Source: Puia dinghuensis
GTDB taxonomy: Bacteria; Bacteroidota; Bacteroidia; Chitinophagales; Chitinophagaceae
Reading direction: 5' to 3'
NCBI RefSeq assembly: GCF_014642875.1
Contig: NZ_BMJC01000006.1
Span: 186,001-250,000, forward strand
Length of the DNA stretch: 64,000 nt
Shown: positions 24,072-32,703 of the stretch, piece after piece
Layout of the letters: each line of letters begins with the position of its first letter
Position numbering within the stretch: the stretch's first letter is position 1
Translations under genes and position numbers: made by a program
Notes under the pieces: generated by a model
What the model was told of the DNA's origin: nothing
The model's database searches: none
Seen by the model: the letters and a program-made list of their open reading frames with translations, nothing else

Positions 24072-25193
24072 ATGAGAAAGCTAGCCTTTGTCCTCACCGT
24101 ATCCATCAGCGTGTTTATTCTTTCCGGCTGCCAAAAGTATTGGCTCCCTATTCCGCCGCCCTCGCCGACGCATGTCTTCAGCCTGTCTCCCAGTCACGGC
24201 CCGGACAGCACCCTGGTGAGCATTTCCGGGATTTCTTTTAGTTCGGCCACCGGCGACAGTGTATATTTCAACGGAAGACCGGCCGTGATCGTCAGCGCCA
24301 GCGATACCCTGCTGATCGCACGGGTGCCTACGCTTGCAGGTACCGGTGAAGTTACGGTAACCGTGAACGGGAAGACCCACTCCGCCGGAACGTTTGGCTA
24401 TGACACCACCTACCGCGTGACGACGCTGGCGGGCAACCTCGAAGCCCCCTATTATCTTACCCTGGATAGCACCGGTGATGTATATGTCACCACCTATGGA
24501 GATTTTCTTATCCATAAGATCAGCCCACTGGGTGTTGTCACCAGGTACGATTCCGTGGCCGCGGCGATGGGTATTGTACAGGACCCGACAGGAAATTTCT
24601 TTTTGTCGGTGTTGTCGGGATACGGTCCCTTTATCGAGAAGCTGACTCCTGCGGGCGTGGTTGATACGATTGCCAGGGATTCCGCTTCACTCATGCAGGT
24701 TGCCCTGGACAAGAGCGGGAACATCTATACTACGAATGATGCCACCAGTTCTGTAGACAAGATCACGCCATCGGGGATAGTCACGAAGATCGACACCGGC
24801 TTTTATCATCCCAGCGGCGTGGCGGTTGCTGCCGACGGCACCATCTATGTAGCCCATTATACTACTCCGGCCTATACCAACACTAATGGCGTCATTTCTA
24901 AGATAAGCCCCTCCGGCCAGGTAAGCATCCTGGCAAAGATCAATTACGACGGCCAGAACGGTATCACCCTCGATGCAAATGGGAATCTCTATGTAACGAT
25001 CTTCGATCAGGGGCCTGCCAATGGCTGGGTAAGCAGGATCACCCCGGACGGAAAGCTGACCAAACTGGTATCCGCGAATCTTTTTGACCCCTGCGGGATC
25101 GCCCTGGACAAGAGCGGAGCGATCTATGTGACGGAGGTCAACAATGGGCCCGGCAACCCCATCGGCAGCGTAGTGAGGATGACAATGCATTGA
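24072..25193 (+). CDS. IPT/TIG plus NHL-repeat lipoprotein (copy 2)
   Basis: 373 residues, the same plan as the preceding gene: lipobox ILSGC (Cys 20), IPT/TIG domain (about 33-105, FSLSPSHGPDSTLVSISGIS and ARVPTLAGTGEVTVTVNGKT) and an NHL propeller (about 112-373) with units such as LDKSGNIYTTND, AADGTIYVAHY and LDANGNLYVTIFD. The two copies share many short stretches (TLLxARVPTLAG, YFNG) but have diverged, so the duplication is not recent. Extracytoplasmic; function unknown. Convergent with uxaA, 48 bp apart. Confidence 0.88.
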   Translation: MRKLAFVLTVSISVFILSGCQKYWLPIPPPSPTHVFSLSPSHGPDSTLVSISGISFSSATGDSVYFNGRPAVIVSASDTLLIARVPTLAGTGEVTVTVNGKTHSAGTFGYDTTYRVTTLAGNLEAPYYLTLDSTGDVYVTTYGDFLIHKISPLGVVTRYDSVAAAMGIVQDPTGNFFLSVLSGYGPFIEKLTPAGVVDTIARDSASLMQVALDKSGNIYTTNDATSSVDKITPSGIVTKIDTGFYHPSGVAVAADGTIYVAHYTTPAYTNTNGVISKISPSGQVSILAKINYDGQNGITLDANGNLYVTIFDQGPANGWVSRITPDGKLTKLVSANLFDPCGIALDKSGAIYVTEVNNGPGNPIGSVVRMTMH

Positions 25194-25241
25194 TGCCGCC
25201 ACCGGCTCGCTTCGAAGCCCGGATGCCCCTTTATAGCGCTT

Positions 25242-26897
25242 TTATAGCGACACCCCGCGCTTCCAGGGGATGAAGTCGTCCTGCACGTGGCGGACCGCCG
25301 CAACCTGGGTCTCGCCGCTGGCTACGTCGATGACATAGTCGAGTATCCGCTCTCCCGCCTGTTTTATCGTCTCGGCGCCTTCGACAATGGTACCCGTGTT
25401 GATGTCGATGATATCGCGCATCCGTTCGAAGAGGGCGGTGTTGGTAGCGATCTTGACGACCGGCGTCACTGGGTTGCCAGTAGGTGTGCCCAGGCCGGTG
25501 GTGAAAAGGACGATGTTGGCGCCCGCGGCAACTTCGGCCGAGGTCGACTCGACGTCATTGCCGGGGGTACACAGGAGGTTGAGCCCGGGCTTAGTCACCT
25601 TCTCCGGATAATCGAGCACGTCGGTGACGGGAGAGGTACCGCCTTTTTTTGCGGCGCCGGCCGACTTGATGGCATCGGTGATGAGCCCATCGCGGATGTT
25701 GCCGGGAGAAGGGTTCATATCGAAGCCCGAGCCGACGGCCTTGGCCCGGTCGTTATACGTGTGCATAAGATGGGAGAAACGTTCGGCAGTGGCGGTATCG
25801 ACACAGCGATCGGAAAGGTTCTGTTCTACACCGCAGAGCTCGGGAAACTCAGAGAGTATCACCGAGCCACCCATGGCGACCAGCAGGTCGGAGGTGTAGC
25901 CGATGGCGGGGTTGGCGGAGATGCCGGAGAATCCATCCGAGCCGCCGCATTCCAGCCCGATGCAGAGTTTGCTCAGAGGCGCGGGCTGCCGGTGCTGCTG
26001 GTTGGCGAGGATAAGCCCAGCGAAGGTTTGTTTAATAGCTTCAGAGAGAAAGGCGGATTCGGTACCGACCTTCTGCTGTTCGAGGATATACATCGGCTTG
26101 GAGAATTCCGGGCTACGCTTCTTTATCTCTTCTTCGAGCATGCTGACCTGGGCATTCTGACAGCCAAGGCTCAGTACGGTAGCTCCGGCGACGTTGGGAT
26201 GCGTGATATATCCCGCGAGCAATCCACAGAGCGCCTGGGCATCCTGCCGGGTACCGCCGCAGCCCCCGTCGTGGGTAAGGAATTTGATACCGTCCACATT
26301 GGGAAAAAGCCGCTGATTGGCGTTGTTCTGGTAGTCGGCCTCCAGGTCAGCGGAGAGTATTTGTTCGATGGATTTACCCGACTTATAGAGCTGAACGAGC
26401 TGTTGCGATTGCCGCTGGTAGGTTCTGTTACGGCCATAGCCAAGATCGGTGACGAGGGCCTGCTGCAGGACGTCGAGATTCCGGTTCTCGCAGAAGACCA
26501 TCGGAACAACGACCCAGTAATTGGCCGTGCCCACACTGCCATCGGCGCGGTGATAGCCGTTGAAGGTGCGCCCTTTGAAGCGGGCAATATCCGGCTGCAC
26601 CCATTCGGTGTGGCGCTTGCCGATGGTAAAATCGTTTGCGGCATGTTTGACATTGGTAGTGCTGATGAGGCCGCCTTTCTTTATAGGTTGCTGCGCCTTG
26701 CCGACCAATACGCCATACATGGTGATGGAGTCGCCGGGTTGGAGGTCGGTGGTGGCAAATTTGTGTTTTGCCTTTACATTTTCCTGGATGATGTAGTCCT
26801 GGCCTTCATAGGAGACCTTTGTGTCTTTGGGAAGATTGGTCAGCGCCACCAGCACGTTGTCGGCGGGATGAACCTTTAGTATAGTTTGAGTGCTCAT
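25242..26897 (-). CDS. uxaA: Altronate dehydratase (UxaA family)
   Basis: 551 residues, full length for UxaA. An N-terminal SAF domain (about 5-90, LKVHPADNVLVALTNLPKDT) is joined to the dehydratase domain (about 110-551), with the metal-site stretch THDGGCGGTRQDAQALCGL, then LSLGCQNAQ, GLECGGSDGFSGISANPAIG and PGNDVESTSAEVAAGANIVL. It dehydrates D-altronate to 2-keto-3-deoxy-D-gluconate. Last gene of the eleven-gene sugar-acid operon; its start overlaps uxaB by 4 bp. UxaA relatives are also proposed to dehydrate L-fuconate (Campylobacter fucose locus), and no separate fuconate dehydratase is in the window, so dual use is possible. Its tail is partly duplicated at 23967. Confidence 0.93.
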   Translation of the reverse strand: MSTQTILKVHPADNVLVALTNLPKDTKVSYEGQDYIIQENVKAKHKFATTDLQPGDSITMYGVLVGKAQQPIKKGGLISTTNVKHAANDFTIGKRHTEWVQPDIARFKGRTFNGYHRADGSVGTANYWVVVPMVFCENRNLDVLQQALVTDLGYGRNRTYQRQSQQLVQLYKSGKSIEQILSADLEADYQNNANQRLFPNVDGIKFLTHDGGCGGTRQDAQALCGLLAGYITHPNVAGATVLSLGCQNAQVSMLEEEIKKRSPEFSKPMYILEQQKVGTESAFLSEAIKQTFAGLILANQQHRQPAPLSKLCIGLECGGSDGFSGISANPAIGYTSDLLVAMGGSVILSEFPELCGVEQNLSDRCVDTATAERFSHLMHTYNDRAKAVGSGFDMNPSPGNIRDGLITDAIKSAGAAKKGGTSPVTDVLDYPEKVTKPGLNLLCTPGNDVESTSAEVAAGANIVLFTTGLGTPTGNPVTPVVKIATNTALFERMRDIIDINTGTIVEGAETIKQAGERILDYVIDVASGETQVAAVRHVQDDFIPWKRGVSL

Positions 26898-28375
26898 ATT
26901 GTACTTTTTTGGGTGGTTAGTTTAGCCAGGGTTGCGGCCGGACCTTTGTTGATCAGGTCGTCGAGGGAGAGGCGGACGGCGCCTTCGAATCCTGGCAGCT
27001 GGGACAGGTCGGCGCCCCAGAGCGATTTGTCTTTCAGGACAAGCGTCGCTACTTCCGGAGCGGGATATTGTTTCCAGAGATCGGCGAAGTAGCCGGCTTT
27101 GTCGTCGTTGACGGGGTGCGGGGGCTGGCCGCCGCGCATGAAGAGGATATAGGCAGCAAATCCAAGGACGAAGTGTGGCGGCGGCGTATCGTGCTGCTCA
27201 TAGTGGCGCAACAAAACGGGAATATCGCGGCTTTTCATCTTCGAGGTGTATTGCATAGTGATGCTTATCCATTGATGCTGCAGGTGCGGATTCCGAAACC
27301 GGTCGAGCACCTTGAGTCCAAAGTCACGGGCATCCTCCAGGGGTAGCGTATAGGGAATGGCCGGGGCGATCTCCTTCAACATGAGGTCCTGGACAAAGGT
27401 GGAAAAGGCAGTATCATCCATAGCGTTCTTCACGGTGTTGAAACCCGACAGATAAGCCAGTCCGCAGCTAAGCGTATGCGTCCCATTCAGCAGCCGGAGC
27501 TTCAGTTCCCGGTAGACCTCGATATCCGGCTCGATAATAACGCCGGGGTCGGCTGCGGCGAAGGATAGCGTTTTGCGCACTTTTTCGTCGCCTTCGATAG
27601 CCCAGAGGCGGTAGACCTCGGAGATGGACAGGAGATCGTCTGTATAACCCAGATCGTGCTGTAATTGTTGCAAGGTAGCGGCGTCGGGCTTACCGGGGAC
27701 GATGCGATCGACCAGCGAGCTGCAAAACCGGCAATGCTGTTCCATCCACCCGAGGAAGGCCGTTTCCAGCTGACCCATCAGCGCCAGCTCTTTTACGATG
27801 CCGGCCAGCTTTTTGCCATTATCGACGATGAGTTCCGTGGGGACGATGACCATGCCGCTGTCAGGACTTCCGTTGAAGGCCTTATAGCGTTCGTACAGGA
27901 AGGCCAGCAGTTTGCCGGGGAAGGAAACCGGCGGAACATGGTGGATATTATCTTCCACCAGTTGGATACCAACCTCCGTGGTATTGGAGATTATGATCTG
28001 CATTTCCGGGTTATGGGCCAGCCGGAGGATGTCCTGCCATTGATCACGCGCGGAGAGGACCCGGCTGATGGCCGAGCAGATGATATTCTCTTCCACTTTT
28101 TTTCCTTCTTCGATGCCCCGGACGCAGAGGGTGTAGAGACCGTCCTGCCGGTCGAAGGCGCCGGAATCCCCCGAATCAGTGGATTTGACGACGACGACCC
28201 GGCCGTTGAACAGTCCCTGGCGGTTGGCCTTGTCGATGAAATAATCCGGCAGGCCCCGCAGCAGGACGCCGGTGCCGAATTGCAACACTTTTTCCGGAAG
28301 AGAAAAGATGGCGTCGGCGGGTTTTGTGATACCCCGGGCGGTGACCTGCTTCAGGGTTTCTTTTGAGAGGTTCAT
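26894..28375 (-). CDS. uxaB: Tagaturonate reductase
   Basis: 493 residues of the mannitol/altronate dehydrogenase family. The N-terminal nucleotide-binding start is VLQFGTGVLLRGLPDYFIDK, and the C-terminal domain has RLLNGTHTLSCGLAYLSGFN, the family's conserved N-x-x-H-x-x-L region. It reduces D-tagaturonate to D-altronate with NADH in the cytoplasm. It overlaps uxaA by 4 bp and eda by 4 bp. In this operon it can serve galacturonate (after UxaC isomerase, not in the window) and L-galactonate (after the zinc dehydrogenase at 30049). Confidence 0.93.
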   Translation of the reverse strand: MNLSKETLKQVTARGITKPADAIFSLPEKVLQFGTGVLLRGLPDYFIDKANRQGLFNGRVVVVKSTDSGDSGAFDRQDGLYTLCVRGIEEGKKVEENIICSAISRVLSARDQWQDILRLAHNPEMQIIISNTTEVGIQLVEDNIHHVPPVSFPGKLLAFLYERYKAFNGSPDSGMVIVPTELIVDNGKKLAGIVKELALMGQLETAFLGWMEQHCRFCSSLVDRIVPGKPDAATLQQLQHDLGYTDDLLSISEVYRLWAIEGDEKVRKTLSFAAADPGVIIEPDIEVYRELKLRLLNGTHTLSCGLAYLSGFNTVKNAMDDTAFSTFVQDLMLKEIAPAIPYTLPLEDARDFGLKVLDRFRNPHLQHQWISITMQYTSKMKSRDIPVLLRHYEQHDTPPPHFVLGFAAYILFMRGGQPPHPVNDDKAGYFADLWKQYPAPEVATLVLKDKSLWGADLSQLPGFEGAVRLSLDDLINKGPAATLAKLTTQKSTI

Positions 28376-29043
28376 TTTGTATCGTTTATGACGGTCCTCG
28401 CGATGGTGAGGGCCTTTATTGTTTGCTGGTATAATAAGTCGTAATTCTCATTGATAAGGATATCCTTGCTGATGAGCTTGCTGCCCAGTCCGACGGCACA
28501 CACCCCGGCCTTGATCCAGGCGCGGATGTTCGTTTCCTCGATCTCCACCCCGCCGGTGGGAATAAAACGTTGCCCCTGGAATAATTCCCTGATAGAGCTG
28601 ACGAATTCCGGGCCAAGGATATTGGCGGGGAAGATCTTGATCACCTCCGCCCGGTGTTGCTGCGCCAGATAGATCTCGGTAGGCGTCATGCAACCCGGTA
28701 TCCAGAGCAGCCCTGCCTTTGCGGCGACGTCGGCTACTTCGGGGTTGATGATCGGGGCTACGATGAAATCGGCGCCGGCTTTTACAAAGGCTTCGGCTTC
28801 CGCTTTCGACTTCACCGTACCGATGCCAAGATAAAGATCGGGCGCCTCGATAGCGAGCGTCTTTTTGAGCATAGTGAAATTATCGAGGGCCGCCGTCCCG
28901 CGGTTGGTATATTCTACGGCGCGGACTCCCGCTCTGTAAAGCGTTTGGATGACCTTCAGGCAAACGGATGGGCTCTCCCAATAAAAAAGCGGTAGGATTC
29001 CCTGGGCAAGGATACTTTGTAAGATGACTTTCTTATCGCTCAT
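28372..29043 (-). CDS. eda: KDPG / KHG aldolase
   Basis: 223 residues from the ATG at 29043 (MSDKKVILQSILAQGILPLF); an open frame extends upstream to 29175 but that part is read out of kdgK. A TIM-barrel aldolase: the Schiff-base Lys is in AEVIKIFPANILGP, with GIGTVKSKAEAEAFVKAGAD and RFIPTGGVEIEETN as phosphate-binding loops. It cleaves 2-keto-3-deoxy-6-phosphogluconate to pyruvate and glyceraldehyde 3-phosphate. It overlaps kdgK by 11 bp and uxaB by 4 bp. Substitutions in the barrel look ordinary for Bacteroidota Eda. Confidence 0.92.
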   Translation of the reverse strand: MSDKKVILQSILAQGILPLFYWESPSVCLKVIQTLYRAGVRAVEYTNRGTAALDNFTMLKKTLAIEAPDLYLGIGTVKSKAEAEAFVKAGADFIVAPIINPEVADVAAKAGLLWIPGCMTPTEIYLAQQHRAEVIKIFPANILGPEFVSSIRELFQGQRFIPTGGVEIEETNIRAWIKAGVCAVGLGSKLISKDILINENYDLLYQQTIKALTIARTVINDTK

Positions 29044-30052
29044 AGCTATGCATAAATTTTTCGATGACTTCCGCCGGTTGATTGGTGGCGTCGCTGGGAA
29101 TAAATAATTTTTGATAGGCCGCGGCCGTTGCAAATTCGAGGGTATCCTGGACAGGCCGGCCACGGTGGAGCCCATAGATGAGTCCCGCTATGTAGCAGTC
29201 GCCGCTTCCCACCTTGTCGAGGATGCTGGCGGAAATATATTCTTTGGAATGATAGAGCGTCTTTTCAGTATAGAGGGACGTGTAATAACGAATACCTTTT
29301 TCCCCGTGGTCAAAACGAAAGGTATTGGCGACGAATCTTACGTTCGGAAAATTCTGCATGATCTGTTCGCTGGTGAGCCAGGCGTGTTCGAGATAGTCCT
29401 TCTTCGTATCCGTATCTACCAGTGAGGTGTCGACGGGGATGCCCAGCATCTTTTCGGCGGCCCAGAGGTTACCCATCACCAGGTGACAGTACTCTGTCAG
29501 CGCGGGCATGACATCGGTGGGGGCAACACCATACTGCCAGAGCTTGGCGCGGTAGTTGAGGTCGACGGAAATGGTGATCCCCTTTTGTGTTGCGGCCTGC
29601 AACATTTCGGTGCAGACGGCGGCGACACAGCTGTTGAGCGCCGGGGAAATAGCGCTGAAATGTAACCAGCCTATATCGCGGAGGACGGCATCCCAATCGA
29701 TGACACCCGGTTTGAGGGCCGAGAAGGAAGAATGTGCGCGGTCGTAGATCACCCCGGCATTCTTGAGGTCTTTTCCTTGGGGAAGGTAGTAAAGCCCCAG
29801 GCGTTCGCCCTGGTAGAGGATGCGGCTGATGTCGACGCCTTTTTCTTCGAGCCATTCGGAGATCTCGCGGGTCATGGCGTTGTCGGGCACCACGGTGAAA
29901 TAGACCGAAGGGAGGCCCCAGAGGGCAAGGGCCGTGGCGACGTTGGCCTCGGCGCCGCCGATATAAAACGGAAGGCTGTTGTCCCGCAGCCAATCGCCGC
30001 CGGGACAGATGCGTAACAGGAGTTCGCCAAAGGATAATACTTTCTTGTTCAT
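29033..30052 (-). CDS. kdgK: 2-keto-3-deoxygluconate kinase (PfkB family)
   Basis: 339 residues. PfkB sugar-kinase features: start KVLSFGELLLRICPGGDWLR, the GGAEANVATALALWG motif, and the C-terminal ATP/anion-hole signature ASILDKVGSGDCYIAGLIYG with the catalytic Asp. It phosphorylates 2-keto-3-deoxygluconate to KDPG for the next gene, eda. The substrate is assigned by its place between eda and the dehydrogenase genes; other PfkB sugars cannot be excluded from sequence alone. It overlaps both neighbours. Confidence 0.9.
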   Translation of the reverse strand: MNKKVLSFGELLLRICPGGDWLRDNSLPFYIGGAEANVATALALWGLPSVYFTVVPDNAMTREISEWLEEKGVDISRILYQGERLGLYYLPQGKDLKNAGVIYDRAHSSFSALKPGVIDWDAVLRDIGWLHFSAISPALNSCVAAVCTEMLQAATQKGITISVDLNYRAKLWQYGVAPTDVMPALTEYCHLVMGNLWAAEKMLGIPVDTSLVDTDTKKDYLEHAWLTSEQIMQNFPNVRFVANTFRFDHGEKGIRYYTSLYTEKTLYHSKEYISASILDKVGSGDCYIAGLIYGLHRGRPVQDTLEFATAAAYQKLFIPSDATNQPAEVIEKFMHSYER

Positions 30053-31059
30053 AGTTCTGCCATTGCTTTAATTACTCCGTTCGCGGCATCGAGGAAGCCA
30101 GGGAATTGGGGTTTCAACTCATCGAAAGATACCCGGTGGGTGATATAAGTGGGGGGATCGATAAGTCCTTTTTGCATCGCGTCCATCACCGCGTCGAAGT
30201 CTTCGCGGGTAGCGTTGCGGCTGCTCATGAGTGTGGCTTCCCGCTTGTGAAATTCGGGATGACTGAACTCTATAGTTCCTTTCTGCAAGCCGACGAGGAC
30301 ATAACGTGCGCCATGGGCCATGAACCGAAAGGCGTCGTTGATAGCCTTACGGCTGCCGGTGGCGTCGATGACGACGGTGGGCATGTCACCGCGGGTGATG
30401 TGTTGCAGCTGTTCCATTGGGTCGAGGGTGGCGTTGACGGTGTGGAGAATCTGTAGCTTCTCGCGACAAAAGCGCAACCTGTCTTCATTGATGTCCATGG
30501 CGATGACTTCTCCGCCCGCGATGCGGGCCGATTCCATAGTTCCGAGGCCGATGGGTCCCGCGCCGATGACGAGTACAAATTCCCCCGGCTGAATGGCGGC
30601 GCGACGGACAGCATGCGCGCCAATGGACAGGGGTTCGACCAGCGCAAGCTGGTCATAGCTAAGGCCGCGCCCATGGACGAGGAATTGGCTGGGAACTCGC
30701 AAGTATTCGACCATGCCCCCGTCGATGTGGACCCCGCAGACTTTTATCGTCGTACAGCAATTTGGTTTGCCGCTGCGGCAAGCGATGCATTTGCCACAAT
30801 TGAAATAGGGGATGATGGTTACCGCTTCGCCGGGTTGGAATCCTGGACCTTGATCGAAGTCGACGAGGTCGCCGGATAGCTCGTGACCCAGGATACGGGG
30901 ATATTCGAAAAAAGGCTGGGTGCCTTCGAAGGCATGCAGGTCGGTACCGCAGATGCCGATGCGGCGGATCTTTATGATGGCTTCGCCGGGTCTTGCGATC
31001 GGCGCTTCCGCTTCACGATAGGCGAATTGTCCAGGTTCTATGCAGACGAGTGTTTTCAT
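30049..31059 (-). CDS. Zinc-dependent dehydrogenase, probable L-galactonate 5-dehydrogenase
   Basis: 336 residues from the ATG at 31059 (MKTLVCIEPGQFAYREAEAP). An alternative ATG at 31071 would overlap the previous gene; the longer frame to 31107 is not natural. Medium-chain alcohol dehydrogenase: catalytic-zinc motif GICGTDLHAFEG and GHELSGD, structural-zinc loop with four Cys (NCGKCIACRSGKPNCC), Rossmann GAGPIGLG. It belongs to the group of sugar-acid dehydrogenases such as E. coli LgoD. The operon has uxaB, uxaA, kdgK and eda behind it and an L-fucose/L-galactose front end before it. This is the arrangement shown for L-galactose in Bacteroides vulgatus, where such an enzyme makes D-tagaturonate. 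Function inferred from that context. Confidence 0.8.
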   Translation of the reverse strand: MKTLVCIEPGQFAYREAEAPIARPGEAIIKIRRIGICGTDLHAFEGTQPFFEYPRILGHELSGDLVDFDQGPGFQPGEAVTIIPYFNCGKCIACRSGKPNCCTTIKVCGVHIDGGMVEYLRVPSQFLVHGRGLSYDQLALVEPLSIGAHAVRRAAIQPGEFVLVIGAGPIGLGTMESARIAGGEVIAMDINEDRLRFCREKLQILHTVNATLDPMEQLQHITRGDMPTVVIDATGSRKAINDAFRFMAHGARYVLVGLQKGTIEFSHPEFHKREATLMSSRNATREDFDAVMDAMQKGLIDPPTYITHRVSFDELKPQFPGFLDAANGVIKAMAEL

Positions 31060-31063
31060 GATC

Positions 31064-31852
31064 TTAGGCATTAGCGAGTGCGCGATCGAGGTGCACGTAG
31101 CCGCCATCGACGTGGATGAGCTGACCTGTTGTATGGCTACTCTGTTGCGATAGAAGGAAGGCCGTCATATTGGCGATCTCCCCGGCTGTCGTCATGCGCT
31201 GACCAAGCGGGATATTTTTTACGATGGATTCCAGTTTGGATTTGGGGTCGGGCAGGGTGCTGATCCACTTATCGTACAACGGCGTCCAGCATTCGGCCAC
31301 GATGATAGCGTTGACCCGGATGCCGTATTTCAGCAATTCCACCGCCCATTCCCGGGTGAGGGCGTTGCGGCCACCGTTGGCGGCGGCATAGGCGCTTGTC
31401 CCGCCCTGGCCCGTCTCGGCCGTCTTCGAGCTGATGTTGACGATGGCCCCTTTTGTCGCTTTCAATGCTGGCAGCGCATGATGGGCAAGAAGGTAATAAT
31501 GGACGAGGTTCTTGTGCAGGGAGGCCATAAAAGCGTCATAGCTGCCGTGTTCCAACCCTACCCCATCGTTGACGCCGGCGTTGTTGACCAGGCCGTCGAT
31601 ACGACCAAAGCGATCGAGAACTGTTTTAACGGCAGCTTCCGAGGCTTTTGGTTCGGTAAGTTCGGCAACCGTATGGTAAGCCTTCCCACCGGCTGCTTCC
31701 ACCGCGGCTACTGCCGCTTTGTTATCTGCTTCGTTGCGGCCGACAATAAACGGGATGGCTCCTTCGGAAGCCAATACTTTGACAATGCCTTCGCCGATAC
31801 CTTTTGCCCCGCCGGAGACGATGATCACCTTATCTTGTAATTCCAGGTTCAT
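31064..31852 (-). CDS. SDR dehydrogenase, probable L-fucose/L-galactose dehydrogenase
   Basis: 262 residues, classical short-chain dehydrogenase: cofactor motif SGGAKGIGEGIVKVLASEG, DGLVNNAGVND, Ser of the active site in VNISSKTAETGQGG. The active-site Tyr is present (TSAYAAANGG), but the Lys of Y-x-x-x-K is replaced by Asn, confirmed in the DNA (codon AAC). The segment RNALTREWAVELLKYGIRVN resembles the L-fucose dehydrogenase group as I remember it. It would oxidize L-fucose or L-galactose at C1 to the lactone. It overlaps the lactonase gene by 4 bp, which supports this step. Whether Asn is normal in this subfamily needs an alignment. Confidence 0.82.
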   Translation of the reverse strand: MNLELQDKVIIVSGGAKGIGEGIVKVLASEGAIPFIVGRNEADNKAAVAAVEAAGGKAYHTVAELTEPKASEAAVKTVLDRFGRIDGLVNNAGVNDGVGLEHGSYDAFMASLHKNLVHYYLLAHHALPALKATKGAIVNISSKTAETGQGGTSAYAAANGGRNALTREWAVELLKYGIRVNAIIVAECWTPLYDKWISTLPDPKSKLESIVKNIPLGQRMTTAGEIANMTAFLLSQQSSHTTGQLIHVDGGYVHLDRALANA

Positions 31853-32703
31853 AATTTATAAAATTTTATCGCGTTGCCACCAAAGAAGGCGTCCTGCTCA
31901 TCTTTTGAAAATGTAGAAAAATAATCCTTTACGATGCCGAATACCTGCTGGTAGCTTGCTGCCACCAGGCAGACAGGCCAGTCAGAGCCATAGAGGATAC
32001 GCTGGGTGCCAAAGGCTTCCACCACCGTGTCCAGGTATACCCTGAAATGTTCGGGTTTCCAATGATACCAGTCGGCCTCCGTCACCATACCCGAGATCTT
32101 GCAGTACAGGTTGGGATGTGCGGCCACGGCCCGCATGGCGTCCTTCCATTCGTCGGTGATATACCGGTCTTTGATATGCGGTTTGGCGATATGGTCGAGG
32201 ACAAAGGGCTGGTCGGGGAAGGCAGCCACAAACTCACTTGTATACCCCAATTGATCGGGATAGATCAGAACATCATAGGTATACCCATAGGCCTTCAACA
32301 AACCGATGCCGCGTTTGAAGGATGGTTTGAGCATCAGGGCGCGGTCGTGCTCGCCTTGAAGGATATGACGGAACCCTTTGAGTTTTGGGAATTTGGTAAG
32401 GTGTTCGAGGCGACGCTCGACATCGGGATCCTGCAGGTTGACCCAGCCTACTACCCCTTTTATAAAATCGTGCTGCCCGGCATTGCTAAGCAGGTAGTCG
32501 TTCTCGTCTTCGGACTGATCGACCTGGACAGTGATGCAGCCATCGATGCCGTTGGCCTGTAAAAGGGGTTGCAGGTCACCGGGGAGGAAGTCCTTTTTGA
32601 TGACTTTCATCTCATCGGTGATCCAACTGTCCCGGATGGGATCGAAATTCCAGAAATGCTGGTGGGCATCGATCCTTAGCGGTAGTGGTTCATTTTGCGC
32701 CAT
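31849..32703 (-). CDS. Amidohydrolase, probable L-fucono/L-galactonolactonase
   Basis: 284 residues of the amidohydrolase_2 (COG3618) family. Metal ligands appear as RIDAHQHFWNF at the start and YGSDWPVCLVAASYQ near 245, with FVLDHIAKPHIKD between. Relatives open sugar 1,4- and 1,5-lactones to the aldonic acids. It lies between the L-fucose dehydrogenase gene (4-bp overlap) and the FAH-family gene (14-bp overlap), as in L-fucose loci of other bacteria. Cytoplasmic, no signal peptide. A rhamnonolactonase role is the main alternative. Confidence 0.87.
   Translation of the reverse strand: MAQNEPLPLRIDAHQHFWNFDPIRDSWITDEMKVIKKDFLPGDLQPLLQANGIDGCITVQVDQSEDENDYLLSNAGQHDFIKGVVGWVNLQDPDVERRLEHLTKFPKLKGFRHILQGEHDRALMLKPSFKRGIGLLKAYGYTYDVLIYPDQLGYTSEFVAAFPDQPFVLDHIAKPHIKDRYITDEWKDAMRAVAAHPNLYCKISGMVTEADWYHWKPEHFRVYLDTVVEAFGTQRILYGSDWPVCLVAASYQQVFGIVKDYFSTFSKDEQDAFFGGNAIKFYKL

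Noticed and set aside
25230-25249. Direct repeat TTTATAGCG at the end of uxaA
   Set aside because: Two short copies only, one inside the stop region of uxaA; too little to call a functional element or attachment site.
25287-26879. 530-residue open frame antisense to uxaA
   Set aside because: It mirrors a well-supported gene on the other strand; its translation is rich in Gly, Asp and Val repeats and matches no family. Long antisense frames are common in GC-rich coding DNA.
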